The notes below the pieces were generated by a model. The model searched no databases. It was not told where the DNA came from and saw only the letters and a list, made by a program, of their open reading frames with translations. The translations under genes and the position numbers were made by a program. DNA of 34,050 nucleotides. Source: Phycisphaerae bacterium. GTDB taxonomy: Bacteria > Planctomycetota > Phycisphaerae > Sedimentisphaerales > Anaerobacaceae. The DNA lies in the NCBI GenBank assembly GCA_030615025.1, contig JAUXAB010000039.1:1-34050 (forward strand), written 5' to 3'. Numbering within the stretch: position 1 is the stretch's first letter; every line of letters begins with the position of its first letter. Positions 6,823-16,084 of this stretch are shown here, one piece after another.

Positions 6823-8379
6823 TCAGATATTCTCTTCTATTGCTAAGACAATTTGCAAAAGTACATTTTGTGACTTTACCAAGCGAGAAAAATCGCAGAC
6901 ACTGATGTTGTCCTTTGCTGTATGTTTCAGATAGTCTGGTGGTCCACCTGTTTCGTTGATTCGAAGTTGAGGGAAGCGCCAATGCAGCCAACCACGGTGT
7001 TTCCTCTGATTTAAGCGAAATGTTTGTTCGGCACCGATCAAACCGCCTCCTCCAACCTCAGCGGCGTATTTGATTGGAGACCGGAATCGTACTCGCTCAT
7101 TGACTAACCAAAGGCCCCAAGTATGGCCATCGACCTCATGAGCACCGTAAAAAAGGAAAATGTAAGTCAAATGTGTCTTCATTGTGCGTAGTGCTCTTGC
7201 AGCGGCGGCCGTCACGACAACGCCACACGCATTGTCATGGACTCCCTGGCTTTCTTCACCGGCTTTATCATAATGTGCGGCTATTATGACTGTCTCTTCT
7301 GACTCTCCTTTCTTGGTAACCCAGATGTCTTCGGAGCCTTCATAACCATTATCAGCCGAATCCACATCCTCTTTTGCATATCCAGCATCCAATAGGATGT
7401 TCTTTACAACGGCTCCCCTTTGGCGCTCTGTTTTCGAATTGGCGAAAGCTTGTATTTGCCGCTCAAATTCGTCCTTAGACAGAGGCCCGGTAATTTGCCC
7501 GATCCTTTGAAAATCGGGTTCTTTTGGCCAACAGGCTGCCCTGACAAAATCGTTTGGTTTGACGGGTTGGCCTCCACTTCCGCTTTTTTCAATTTTGGCC
7601 AAATCCGTTCCTTCGACGCAGAGAATCAAGGAATTGTTCCTTGGGTCCTGGTCATCATCCCAGTCGATATATTCGACAATGAGTTTGCATCCTTCAAAAT
7701 CTATCACATCGCCGGCTTTTACCCTGTTCAGGTTCTCAGGGCCAACCTTCAAGGGTAGGTTCTGGCAGAACTTATCAAGGGCCCAATTGCCGCAGTAGAT
7801 AATGTCATCACCCAGACCGTCAGTCCACTCAGGTCCCCAATAAGCCACGTATGGAATCTGTGCATGTGGACGGAAATCGTAGCCTTTAAGATACAAATTT
7901 TCGTGGATTTGTAAGTGATATTTGCCAAGCTCTTTTTTGAACAAAACGTCATATCTGTCAGCCGGACAGTCTTCCAGAAGCCTCAGCACTTTTTCATTGA
8001 CTTCTTTCTGCTCGCCCTTTGCGATCGCTATCAGGACTGGGAGCAATTCGGTAGCCTCGTGCAGTGCCTTCTGGTCAGCAAGCGGGACAACCCTTCCTTT
8101 TAGTGGGTGCCCCTCAGGATGAATGACCATTTTGTCTATGGCCTTTCCATTCTTATAGCTAATATTAACTGTTACCCCATCCACTTTCTTGACACGGATG
8201 GAAGCACTCGAGCTCGCTGACCCAATATACCTGAACGAGCCGACCGAAGGCACTTCCACAGATGGCCTATGTGGGCTCCAGCCGAATTTAGCGGTTACAA
8301 ACAAGATCGCCAGAAGGTAAATGACAACAATACCGCCCACAACATAGCAAATCTTTTTCCACCAAAGTCGTTTGGCCAT
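6823..8379 (-). CDS. membrane-anchored M28-family metallopeptidase-like protein
   Basis: A 518-residue protein with one N-terminal membrane segment (KKICYVVGGIVVIYLLAILFVTAKFG) and an extracytoplasmic body. The C-terminal 180 residues match M28 aminopeptidases: ETVIIAAHYDKAG (zinc His and Asp neighbourhood), GVHDNACGVVVTAAAARALR (bridging Asp), then TYIFLFYGAHEVDGHTWG, and a late LKHTAKDN segment with the last zinc His. The usual Glu-Glu pair reads His-Glu here, so the residue in the general-base position differs from the norm. The long middle region has no family I recognise. The start at 8379 was chosen over an upstream ATG (8439) because AGGAG lies 8 nt before it and the anchor follows at once. 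It heads an operon with nfi and diverges from uvrA. Confidence 0.75.
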   Translation of the reverse strand: MAKRLWWKKICYVVGGIVVIYLLAILFVTAKFGWSPHRPSVEVPSVGSFRYIGSASSSASIRVKKVDGVTVNISYKNGKAIDKMVIHPEGHPLKGRVVPLADQKALHEATELLPVLIAIAKGEQKEVNEKVLRLLEDCPADRYDVLFKKELGKYHLQIHENLYLKGYDFRPHAQIPYVAYWGPEWTDGLGDDIIYCGNWALDKFCQNLPLKVGPENLNRVKAGDVIDFEGCKLIVEYIDWDDDQDPRNNSLILCVEGTDLAKIEKSGSGGQPVKPNDFVRAACWPKEPDFQRIGQITGPLSKDEFERQIQAFANSKTERQRGAVVKNILLDAGYAKEDVDSADNGYEGSEDIWVTKKGESEETVIIAAHYDKAGEESQGVHDNACGVVVTAAAARALRTMKTHLTYIFLFYGAHEVDGHTWGLWLVNERVRFRSPIKYAAEVGGGGLIGAEQTFRLNQRKHRGWLHWRFPQLRINETGGPPDYLKHTAKDNISVCDFSRLVKSQNVLLQIVLAIEENI

Positions 8380-8439
8380 GCTTATTGCTCCTAACAAGCA
8401 CACAATTTCTGCACGAGTATTTCCGGTCGCGAAAAACAT

Positions 8440-8468
8440 TTTACCTTTTTGTAGAGTTTTGTTACAAT
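8440..8468 (+). promoter_or_regulatory. candidate uvrA promoter
   Basis: TTTACC (8440-8445), 17-nt spacer, TACAAT (8463-8468): 4/6 and 5/6 matches to sigma-70 boxes, 63 bp before the uvrA ATG in the divergent gap. No SOS-box was recognised. Confidence 0.4.
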
Positions 8469-8531
8469 GGTTAGTTTGGGTTATTATCGGATTTTTCGCA
8501 GCAGCACTACTTATATCAGTAAGAGAGTAAT

Positions 8532-11396
8532 ATGGCGAAGCCAGCGGAAAAAGCGATTAGGATTACAGGTGCGGCGGAACACAATCTTAAGAATATCAAC
8601 GTGAGCATTCCGCGTGATAAACTGGTGGTAATCACCGGCATAAGCGGCTCAGGCAAAAGCTCACTTGCCTTCGATACGATTTATGCTGAGGGCAGAAGAA
8701 AATACGTCGAATCGCTCAGTACCTATGCGCGTCAGTTCCTCGAACAAATGCAAAAGCCGGCGGTTGGGGATATTTCTGGTCTGCCGCCCACCATTGCAAT
8801 TGAGCAGCGCTCGGCCGGCGGCAATCCCCGCTCGACGGTGGCCACCACTACTGAAATCTATGATTATTTTAGACTGCTCTTCGCACGTGTGGGTCAGCCG
8901 CACTGCTGGGTATGCGGCAAAGAGATTACAAGCCAGCACTCTTCACAAATAGTAGAGTCAATACTTGCCTGGCCTAAGCATACGAAAATCCAGATCTGCG
9001 CTCCACTGGCTCGCGGCAAAAAAGGCGAGCACAAAGACGTTTTTGCCGGGATACAACGTGAAGGCTTTGTTCGTGTGCGGGTCGATGGGGCCATTTACGA
9101 TGCACGCAACGTCCCTGCTTTGAACAAGAACAAAAAGCACGATATCGCAGCGGTCGTCGACAGGTTGATAATTAAGGATTCGGTTCGCGTTCGATTAGCT
9201 GATTCGGTGGAGACAGCACTGAAATTGGCTGAAGGGGTACTTTTGGTGCTGATGCAGCAGCCGGAAAGTGCAGGCGAAAAACGCAAACCAAAAAAAGCAA
9301 ACTTGTGGAAAGAGGTCATATATAGCGAAAAATTCGCCTGTCCCAAACACCCGCAGGCATCTCTTGAAGAGCTATCGCCGCGCCTGTTTAGCTTTAACAG
9401 CCCATACGGTGCCTGCAAAAGCTGCGACGGCCTGGGGACAATTCTGGAATTTGACCCTGACCTGATTGTTTCGGACAAGAGTGTCTCGTTAGAGAACGGT
9501 GCCATCGATTCCTGGCGCAAGGGGGGAAAGAGGATGAACATTTTCTATAACAGGCTGATTAAAAGGTTCTGCAGGAACGTGGGCATCAGCAAATCGATAC
9601 CATTCGAGCGAATACCAGTAGAAATAAGAAGGATTTTAATGTACGGCACGACACCGGCTGATAAGCAAAAATACGGTTTCTGGTTCGAAGGGGTCATCCC
9701 TAATCTTGCCCGGCGATGGGAAAACACCACCAGCGAGTACGTCAAGACCAGACTGCACAGCTATCTTTCGGAGCAGCCTTGCCGAGGTTGCAAGGGTGCA
9801 CGGCTCCGGCCGGAAGCTGCCGCAGTAACGGTTGGACGCAAAAATATAAATCAGTTGACCAAGCTTTCCATCGAAAAGGCGCAGGAGTTTTTCAATAAAT
9901 TGAAACTTGACAAAGAAAAGACCCTGATTGCCACACAGGTGTTAAAGGAAATAAAGGCGAGGCTGAAGTTTATGGTTGATGTTGGGCTTGAATATTTAAC
10001 GCTGGACCGCAGGAGCAGCACTCTTTCCGCTGGTGAAGCCCAGCGAATCCGCCTGGCCACACAGGTCGGCAGCGGTCTGGTCGGCGTCTGTTACGTGCTT
10101 GACGAGCCGACAATAGGTCTGCACAAACGCGACAACGGCCGATTGCTCGGAATACTGCAGCGGCTGAGCCGAATCGGCAATACCGTTATAGTGGTTGAGC
10201 ACGATGAGGATATTATCAAAAGTGCAGACCATATTATTGATATTGGTCCGGCGGCAGGGGCTGCCGGCGGCGAAGTTGTTGTGCAGGGTAGTTTCGAGAC
10301 GATAACCGGCTGCGCCAACTCGGTGACAGGTGAGTATCTGAGCGGCAAAAAGAGGATAGCTCTGCCGGCAAAACGGCGCAGATACAATCTGAGAAAATGT
10401 ATCGAAGTAAAGAGTGCAGCGGAGAACAACCTCAAAAATATCGATGTGAAATTTCCGCTTGGCGTATTTAGCTGCGTGACGGGTGTTTCGGGCTCCGGCA
10501 AGAGCACGTTGGTGAGCCAGATTCTGCTGCCGGCCTGCAAGCGCCGGCTATACAACTCGCGAGAAAAACCAGGCAAGCACAAGAACCTGCTTGGAACTTC
10601 ACAGATTGATAAGGTCATAGAGATAAACCAGTCGCCCATCGGAAAGACGCCGCGGAGCAATCCGGCGACATATACCGGCGTGTTCGACGAGATAAGAAAG
10701 CTGTTTAGTCTGACACGAGAGTCGAAGATACGCGGCTATAAGCCGGGCCGATTCAGCTTCAACGTTAAAGGCGGACGATGTGAAGCCTGCCGCGGACAGG
10801 GAACAAAAAAAATTGAGATGCACTTTCTGCCTGATGTTTATGTAACCTGCCAGGCGTGCCGCGGCAAAAGATACAATCCGGAGACACTGCAAGTCACCTA
10901 CAAAGGCAAAAATATCGCTGATGTGCTCGATATGAGGATTAAAGAGGCACTCGATTTCTTTGCTAATTTTCCTACTATTTCAAGAATTCTTCGGACGCTC
11001 AATGACGTTGGGCTTGGCTACATACAATTAGGCCAGGCCTCAACGACGCTTTCCGGCGGGGAGGCCCAGCGGGTAAAGCTTTCCTCGGAGTTAGGCAAGG
11101 CAGCTACGGGGCACACTTTGTATCTGCTCGATGAGCCGACCACAGGGCTGCACTTTGCCGACATTCATAACCTCTTAAATGTATTGGCCAGATTGTGTGA
11201 TATGGGTAATACCGTTGTGGTAATCGAGCATAATCTTGATGTTATCAAGATGGCTGACTATATAATCGACCTCGGCCCCGAGGGCGGTGATGCCGGCGGC
11301 CAGGTCGTTGCCGCAGGCGGGCCCGAGGAAATTATCAAGAACAAAAAAAGTTATACAGCAAAGTTTTTGAAAAAAAAACTGATACTCGATACTTGA
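8532..11396 (+). CDS. uvrA: excinuclease ABC subunit A
   Basis: DNA-damage recognition ATPase of nucleotide excision repair; dimer that loads UvrB. The 954 residues (940 in E. coli) contain two ABC modules: Walker [10 protein letters not shown] at 36-44 with [20 protein letters not shown], an N-terminal zinc site around [19 protein letters not shown] signature and [10 protein letters not shown]; then the second Walker A VSGSGKST near 652, the C-terminal zinc finger (CEACRGQG and CQACRGKRY, about 748-780), [11 protein letters not shown] and [10 protein letters not shown]. All motifs look functional. The last residues (LILDT) and the TGA stop come from the first units of a 154-nt heptamer array, so the C-terminus has been rewritten by the repeat. 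The gene stands alone, divergent from the peptidase gene. Confidence 0.98.
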   Translation: MAKPAEKAIRITGAAEHNLKNINVSIPRDKLVVITGISGSGKSSLAFDTIYAEGRRKYVESLSTYARQFLEQMQKPAVGDISGLPPTIAIEQRSAGGNPRSTVATTTEIYDYFRLLFARVGQPHCWVCGKEITSQHSSQIVESILAWPKHTKIQICAPLARGKKGEHKDVFAGIQREGFVRVRVDGAIYDARNVPALNKNKKHDIAAVVDRLIIKDSVRVRLADSVETALKLAEGVLLVLMQQPESAGEKRKPKKANLWKEVIYSEKFACPKHPQASLEELSPRLFSFNSPYGACKSCDGLGTILEFDPDLIVSDKSVSLENGAIDSWRKGGKRMNIFYNRLIKRFCRNVGISKSIPFERIPVEIRRILMYGTTPADKQKYGFWFEGVIPNLARRWENTTSEYVKTRLHSYLSEQPCRGCKGARLRPEAAAVTVGRKNINQLTKLSIEKAQEFFNKLKLDKEKTLIATQVLKEIKARLKFMVDVGLEYLTLDRRSSTLSAGEAQRIRLATQVGSGLVGVCYVLDEPTIGLHKRDNGRLLGILQRLSRIGNTVIVVEHDEDIIKSADHIIDIGPAAGAAGGEVVVQGSFETITGCANSVTGEYLSGKKRIALPAKRRRYNLRKCIEVKSAAENNLKNIDVKFPLGVFSCVTGVSGSGKSTLVSQILLPACKRRLYNSREKPGKHKNLLGTSQIDKVIEINQSPIGKTPRSNPATYTGVFDEIRKLFSLTRESKIRGYKPGRFSFNVKGGRCEACRGQGTKKIEMHFLPDVYVTCQACRGKRYNPETLQVTYKGKNIADVLDMRIKEALDFFANFPTISRILRTLNDVGLGYIQLGQASTTLSGGEAQRVKLSSELGKAATGHTLYLLDEPTTGLHFADIHNLLNVLARLCDMGNTVVVIEHNLDVIKMADYIIDLGPEGGDAGGQVVAAGGPEEIIKNKKSYTAKFLKKKLILDT

Positions 11397-11531
11397 TGCT
11401 CAATTCTCGATACTCGATTCTGGATGCTCGATACTCGAGGCTCGATACTCGGGGCTCGTCGCTCGTGACTCGTATCTCGCATAAACTCTAAATACTAAGC
11501 TCTAAATCCTAAACAAATACGAATGACCGAA
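11378..11531. repeat. heptamer array A6, from uvrA 3' end into the gap
   Basis: Twenty-two consecutive 7-nt units. The first fifteen are CTCGATA-like (CTCGATA, CTCGATT, CTGGATG, CTCGAGG, CTCGGGG, CTCGTCG, CTCGTGA, CTCGTAT); the register is then kept through an AT-rich set (AAACTCT, AAATACT, AAGCTCT, AAATCCT, AAACAAA, TACGAAT, GACCGAA). The stretch CTGGATGCTCGATACTCGA at 11420-11438 recurs exactly inside the OYE-GltD gene at 13777-13795. The array begins 16 nt inside uvrA. Confidence 0.9.
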
Positions 11532-11730
11532 ATATAAAGGTACAAAACGAGATTCTTCACTTCGCTTTGCTCCGTTCAGAATGACAGAAAAATGGTGTGT
11601 GGTGCACACCCTACATGTCTACAAAAATGATTATTGATTAGCCACTTTATTTCTGCCCTTTTCATTATTATAATTATCACTTATACAAATTTTTTCAAAT
11701 TAGGACCGTACCAGAAAAAGAGATAAGAAG
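11532..11730. other. rest of the uvrA / OYE-GltD gap
   Basis: Holds a dispersed repeat at 11549-11586 (GAGATTCTTCACTTCGCTTT... to ...CAGAATGACA), which is the reverse complement of the GTCATTCYGA repeat found again at 33697-33724, and a small hairpin GTGTG-GTG-CACAC (11597-11609). A perfect -10 box TATAAT at 11669-11674 lies 57 bp before the next ATG, but only a poor -35 (TTTATT) is found at 17 bp, so promoter assignment is weak. No gene seen. Confidence 0.5.
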
Positions 11731-14460
11731 ATGTGGAAATTCCAGCTAAGTGGAATTGAAGATTTGAAGCAGTTAGCATCCCGGCTCGGAGTTCGGCTCG
11801 ATACTATAGAAGATGTTTCAATTCTCGGTGAGGCAGTGCAGGCAGGCGGACTGGTTATACCGAATTCATTAGCTGTGCATCCTATGGAAGGCTGCGATGG
11901 AGATTCGGCTGGCCGGCCGGGCAAACTAACGCTGCGGCGATATGAAAGATTTGCCGCCGGAGCAGCAGGCTTGATTTGGGGCGAGGCGACTGCGGTTGTT
12001 GGCGAAGCCAGAGCTAATCCGAGGCAATTATGGCTTAACGAAAAAAGTAAAGACAGCCTCCGTGCACTGACTTCGATGATAAGGCAGGTTGCGGCTGAGA
12101 GTATGGGTCCAAGCCATAGACCTGTGATTGTAGCCCAGCTAACGCATTCGGGCAGATATAGTAAGCCGAAAGGCGTTGCTCATCCGTTGATTCTCCAGCG
12201 GGACCCTTATCGCGATGCCCTTGCCCCACAGCAAAAGCCCAATCCCAACGCAAAAAGCAAAATACCCGACGACTGGCCCATTGTGACAGATGAGTACCTC
12301 GATGAGCTTCAGGATTCTTACGTTGAGGCAGCCAGAATTGCATTTGAAGTTGGATTTGATGCGGTCGATATTAAATCGTGCCACGGCTATTTGATTAATG
12401 AGTTATTAGGCAGCCACACAAGAAAAGGTAAGTATGGCGGCTCATTTGAAAACCGTACCAGATTTCTGCTCGAAGTTATCGACAAAATCCGTAAAGAACT
12501 CGGTGAAGATAAGCCAGTTACGACGAGACTCGGTGTTTATGATGCAATTCCCTATCCTTACGGCTGGGGTGTTGATAAGCAAGACTCAAGACTCAAGACA
12601 CAAGACCCAAGTCCTGGGTCTGTGCCAAAGCCGGATTTGACAGAGCCCAAGAAGCTGATTGCTCTTTTGCAACAGCGCGGCGTCAAGCTGATTAACATCA
12701 CAGCGGCAAACCCATATTACAACCCGCATGTGGGCAGGCCTTTCAATGAGCCGGTAGTCGGCGGCTATGAAGAGCCGGAACATCCGCTCGTGGGGGTAGC
12801 CAGGCTTATTAATCTGGCTGGAGAAATTCAAAAAAAATTCCCCGATATTGCAATTGTCGGCACGGGCTATAGCTGGCTGAGGACACTTTTGCCCAATGTA
12901 GCAGCGGCAAGCAAAACAAACGGGTTAGCTGCCATAATCGGGGTTGGGCGGATGGGGTTTGCATATCCGAATTTTGCCAAAGATATTATCACAAGGGGTC
13001 GGCTTGACCCAGCGAAGGTATGTGTAGGCTGCAGTGCGTGCACGCAGATAATGCGCGACGGCGGAATGACAGGGTGCGTGGTGCGCGACAACGAAGTATA
13101 TGGGCCTATATTCGAACACGGGAGAATGAGCGACAGAGACAATCTTGTGCGGCTTGCATCGGCGTGTCGGCAGTGTCAGGAGCCGACGTGCAGATTGGTG
13201 TGTCCCGCTGGTGTTAACATACCGAAATTCATCGGTTTGTTCCTTGATGGCGAGGACCGCGCTGCTTACGAGGTAATAAGAGAAGCGAATGTATTTGCTG
13301 AGGTCTGTGGCTGGCTGTGTCCGGTCGAACAGCAATGTGAAGGCAGCTGTTTGCAAAAATTCATTGGTGATGGGCCTTTGCCGATTGCTGATATACAAAG
13401 GTATCTGGCCAAGACCGCCAACAAGAACGGCTGGTCGAAACTGCGTATACCGGAAAAGGCAACGGCTAAGAATATAGCTATAATTGGCGCGGGACCGGCT
13501 GGTTTGGCTTGTGCCGCCGGACTGCTCGAAGCAGGACATACTGCAACGGTTTTTGATAGAAGCACCGAACTTGGCGGGCTGATAGAATCAGCAATTCCGG
13601 CGGACAGACAAAGTGATTCGTTGAAAAATGAAATTGCTGCGGTTTTTGCCGATGTACCTGAAGACAGGTTATCAAAGCGTCTTGGCAAAGAATTAAACGC
13701 CGATTTCAATCTTGATACTATTATGGCAGAAGGATTTGACGCAGTCTTTATTGGTATGGGCCTGCCGAGCTCGATACTGGATGCTCGATACTCGATACTC
13801 GACGAGAATCAAGAATCGAGAATCGAGAATCGAGAAGTTGATAGCCTGTGGAATGCGATGGATTTCCTCCATGCCGCCAAGACTGATAGGAAACCCAATT
13901 TAGTGGGTAAACAGGTGGCGGTAATAGGCGGTGGCAATACTGCTATGGATGTGGCTGTAACAGCCAGGCGGCTGGGCGCCAAAGACGTTTATGTCATATA
14001 TCGTCGCTCCTTTGAAGAAATGCCCACGTGGGATGCGGAGCGCAGACAGGCAATGAACGAGGGGATACATTTTCTTATATTGACTCAACTGCTGGATATA
14101 AATTGTAAGGATGGAAAACTAACGGGTATTAAGGTTTGCCCAACGAAATTAGGTGAGCCGGATGAGACTGGCAGGCGCAGACCGCAGCCGGTAGAATCAA
14201 ACGCTTATGACCTTGATATGGATATTGCGGTAGAAGCGATAGGCCAGAAGTCGGCGGAAAAAATCGGCGAAATTCTGCCGGGCGTAGAATTAACAAACGG
14301 CCTTATTCAAACAAAAGAAACTTCGCTGGCGACCTCCAGGCCGGGAGTCTTTGCCGGCGGCGACCTTGTAAGAGGACCATCGACAGTAGTCGCGGCTGTT
14401 GCCGATGGTATGACGGCCGCAAAAGAAATAGAGCAATTTTTGCAAAAAGTAAGGAAGTGA
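11731..14460 (+). CDS. Old Yellow Enzyme / GltD-type fusion oxidoreductase (FMN, Fe-S, FAD)
   Basis: A 909-residue redox enzyme. Residues 1-425 are an OYE-type FMN TIM barrel (NSLAVHPMEGCDGD, VAQLTHSGRYS, FDAVDIKSCHGYLINELLG, LINITAANPYYNPHV, GTGYSWLR, IGVGRMGFAYP). A cysteine cluster follows (C431-x2-C-x2-C-x11-C449), then a GltD-like N-terminal Fe-S domain (CRQCQEPTCRLVCPAG, GWLCPVEQQCEGSCLQ) and a two-dinucleotide-fold NAD(P)H/FAD module (IAIIGAGPAGLACAAGLL near 583; VAVIGGGNTAMDVAV near 730; final GVFAGGDLVRGPSTVVAAVADG). It resembles 2,4-dienoyl-CoA reductase with a full GltD tail, so electrons probably flow from NAD(P)H through FAD and Fe-S to FMN, reducing or desaturating an unknown substrate. 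Two in-frame heptamer arrays encode about residues 283-297 and 680-701. First gene of a five-gene operon. AAGAGATAAGAAG precedes the ATG. Confidence 0.88.
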   Translation: MWKFQLSGIEDLKQLASRLGVRLDTIEDVSILGEAVQAGGLVIPNSLAVHPMEGCDGDSAGRPGKLTLRRYERFAAGAAGLIWGEATAVVGEARANPRQLWLNEKSKDSLRALTSMIRQVAAESMGPSHRPVIVAQLTHSGRYSKPKGVAHPLILQRDPYRDALAPQQKPNPNAKSKIPDDWPIVTDEYLDELQDSYVEAARIAFEVGFDAVDIKSCHGYLINELLGSHTRKGKYGGSFENRTRFLLEVIDKIRKELGEDKPVTTRLGVYDAIPYPYGWGVDKQDSRLKTQDPSPGSVPKPDLTEPKKLIALLQQRGVKLINITAANPYYNPHVGRPFNEPVVGGYEEPEHPLVGVARLINLAGEIQKKFPDIAIVGTGYSWLRTLLPNVAAASKTNGLAAIIGVGRMGFAYPNFAKDIITRGRLDPAKVCVGCSACTQIMRDGGMTGCVVRDNEVYGPIFEHGRMSDRDNLVRLASACRQCQEPTCRLVCPAGVNIPKFIGLFLDGEDRAAYEVIREANVFAEVCGWLCPVEQQCEGSCLQKFIGDGPLPIADIQRYLAKTANKNGWSKLRIPEKATAKNIAIIGAGPAGLACAAGLLEAGHTATVFDRSTELGGLIESAIPADRQSDSLKNEIAAVFADVPEDRLSKRLGKELNADFNLDTIMAEGFDAVFIGMGLPSSILDARYSILDENQESRIENREVDSLWNAMDFLHAAKTDRKPNLVGKQVAVIGGGNTAMDVAVTARRLGAKDVYVIYRRSFEEMPTWDAERRQAMNEGIHFLILTQLLDINCKDGKLTGIKVCPTKLGEPDETGRRRPQPVESNAYDLDMDIAVEAIGQKSAEKIGEILPGVELTNGLIQTKETSLATSRPGVFAGGDLVRGPSTVVAAVADGMTAAKEIEQFLQKVRK
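12579..12620. repeat. heptamer array A7 inside the OYE domain
   Basis: GCAAGAC, TCAAGAC, TCAAGAC, ACAAGAC, CCAAGTC, CTGGGTC: six units, 42 nt, 14 codons. It encodes the KQDSRLKTQDPSPGS stretch, placed before the PDLTEPKKLI segment of the barrel. The last units are complementary to the preceding ones. Confidence 0.85.
13770..13832. repeat. heptamer array A8 inside the GltD-like domain
   Basis: CTCGATA, CTGGATG, CTCGATA, CTCGATA, CTCGACG, AGAATCA, then AGAATCG three times: nine units, 63 nt, exactly 21 codons. The array flips from the CTCGATA form to the AGAATCG form, as array A3 does, giving a half-palindrome. It encodes SSILDARYSILDENQESRIE and a few residues more, between the flavin domain and the NWxAxDFLH-like segment. 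Confidence 0.92.
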
Positions 14461-14463
14461 ACA

Positions 14464-15261
14464 ATGACCGATAGACCCGTGGCGATTGTTACCGGAGCGA
14501 GTCGTGGTATTGGAAGAGCGATTGCAATAGAGCTGGCAACACTCGGTTACAACCTTGTGGTTAATCATTTTGATTTTACTGCTGAAGGCAAGCCCAATAA
14601 ATCCAACGCAGTCCAAACGCAAAAGCAAATTAAGGACCTCGGCGCGGAGTGTGAAATTTTACGGGGTGACGTCAGCAGCGCTGACGACCGCAGCCATCTG
14701 GTAGATTTGGCCAAAAACAAATTTGGCAGATGTGATTTGCTGGTAAATAACGCCGGTGTTGCTCCTTCAAAGCGGATGGACATCCTTGAGGCAACGGAAG
14801 AGAGCTTCGATAGGGTAGTGGGAATAAATCTTAAAGGGCCGTACTTTTTAACTCAGCAGGTAGCCAACTGGATGGTCGAACAGAGAAAGCAATACCCCAA
14901 CCGTCCCTTTCGGATTGTAAACATCGGCTCAGTCTCAGCGTACGCCAGCTCACCATCACGCGGAGAATACTGCATAAGCAAAGCTGGTATTACCATGATG
15001 ACCAAGCTTTATGCCGACAGACTTGCTGAATATAATATTGGAGTATTCGAAATCAGTCCCGGCATTATAGCAACCGATATGACCCGCGCCGTCAAAGGCA
15101 AGTATGACAAACTGATAGCAGAGGGACTAACGCCGACCAAACGATGGGGCCAGCCTGAAGACGTCGCAAAAGCCGTGGGGGCCATCGCCGAAGGCAGGCT
15201 GGATTTCTGCACCGGGACCATCATCAATGTCGATGGCGGCTTTCACTTGAAAAGACTTTAA
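14464..15261 (+). CDS. short-chain dehydrogenase/reductase (FabG-like)
   Basis: NAD(P)-dependent oxidoreductase of 265 residues with all classical SDR marks: TGASRGIG at 10-17, NNAG at 95-98, and the catalytic Ser156, Tyr169 and Lys173 (YCISK). The C-terminus has the ISPGIIATDMT turn and a final GTIINVDGGFHL. It starts 3 nt after the OYE-GltD stop and is followed by a KDPG-type aldolase, so it belongs to the same pathway; oxidation or reduction of a sugar acid or keto-sugar is likely, the exact substrate unknown. An insert after strand 2 (FDFTAEGKPNKSNAVQ) is longer than in FabG, arguing against a fatty-acid role. AGGAAG overlaps the upstream gene end and serves as ribosome site. Confidence 0.9.
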   Translation: MTDRPVAIVTGASRGIGRAIAIELATLGYNLVVNHFDFTAEGKPNKSNAVQTQKQIKDLGAECEILRGDVSSADDRSHLVDLAKNKFGRCDLLVNNAGVAPSKRMDILEATEESFDRVVGINLKGPYFLTQQVANWMVEQRKQYPNRPFRIVNIGSVSAYASSPSRGEYCISKAGITMMTKLYADRLAEYNIGVFEISPGIIATDMTRAVKGKYDKLIAEGLTPTKRWGQPEDVAKAVGAIAEGRLDFCTGTIINVDGGFHLKRL

Positions 15262-15270
15262 GAGGTACAA

Positions 15271-16056
15271 ATGGACATCAAAAGCACAATTACGACACTA
15301 TTGAGAGACGGATTTATCCTCGTTTTCAATCAGGACAAGCTCGACGTTGTTAAGACGGCTGAAGCACTTATGAAGACAGGGGTAAATAATATGGAAGTAA
15401 CCTGTCGGATAAGTAAGCCTTTGGAAAAACTCACGGCTTTGCGTAAAGAGCTTCCGGATTTTGTAGCAGGTGTGGCAAGTTTAATTGACTCATCCACAAT
15501 GCTTGATGTTTACAATAAAGCCAATCCACAGGATCCGCTGCCTTCGGTTCAAGAGGTTGTGGATGCCGGCGCGTGCTATCTTGTTTCGGCTGGTAATTTC
15601 AGTGATGAGACCTTCAAAAAGTTTGCCGGCGGGATACCCATAATACCCGGATGCGGCAGCGTCACTGAAGTTGTCAGCCAGTTCTCCAAGGGGGCGAATC
15701 TCTGCAAGATATTTCCGGCTAAGCAACTCGGCGGCCCGGCCTTTGTTAAGGCAATTGACCCGGCTATTCACAAGACCATCAGTCTGGTGCCCACAGGCGG
15801 TACGAACACCGGCAACATTCCCGACTATATTGATGTGGGAGTTCTGGTACTGGGTGCCTCGTTCAGTATGATTGAAAAAACTACGATGAAGAAAATTATC
15901 GACGAGCAGAACTATGCTCTTTTAGCGGATGAGCTAACAAAGATTAAGCAATTGATAGATAAGCTGCGGGCAGAAAAATATCCCGCTCTCGATTTTGCCA
16001 GGGCCTCTGTCGAACAAATAAGCCAGATTACCGGCAGAAATTTTAATATTCCTTAA
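15271..16056 (+). CDS. KDPG/KHG-type aldolase
   Basis: Class I aldolase that splits 2-keto-3-deoxy-6-phosphogluconate or a related 2-keto-3-deoxy acid into pyruvate and an aldehyde. The 261 residues carry the family marks: MEVTCRIS with Glu42, IPIIPGCGSVTEV (122-133), the Schiff-base lysine Lys146 in ANLCKIFPAKQLGG, and a VPTGGTNTGNIPDYI phosphate-binding loop. It is about 45 residues longer than E. coli Eda, with an extra helical C-terminus. AAGAGGT lies 7 nt before the ATG. It lies 9 nt after the SDR gene. With an exported propeller protein and two redox flavoproteins nearby, it is the step that brings the unknown carbohydrate into central metabolism (inference). Confidence 0.9.
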   Translation: MDIKSTITTLLRDGFILVFNQDKLDVVKTAEALMKTGVNNMEVTCRISKPLEKLTALRKELPDFVAGVASLIDSSTMLDVYNKANPQDPLPSVQEVVDAGACYLVSAGNFSDETFKKFAGGIPIIPGCGSVTEVVSQFSKGANLCKIFPAKQLGGPAFVKAIDPAIHKTISLVPTGGTNTGNIPDYIDVGVLVLGASFSMIEKTTMKKIIDEQNYALLADELTKIKQLIDKLRAEKYPALDFARASVEQISQITGRNFNIP

Positions 16057-16084
16057 AAGCAGGAACTGCAATGCGAGATATGTG

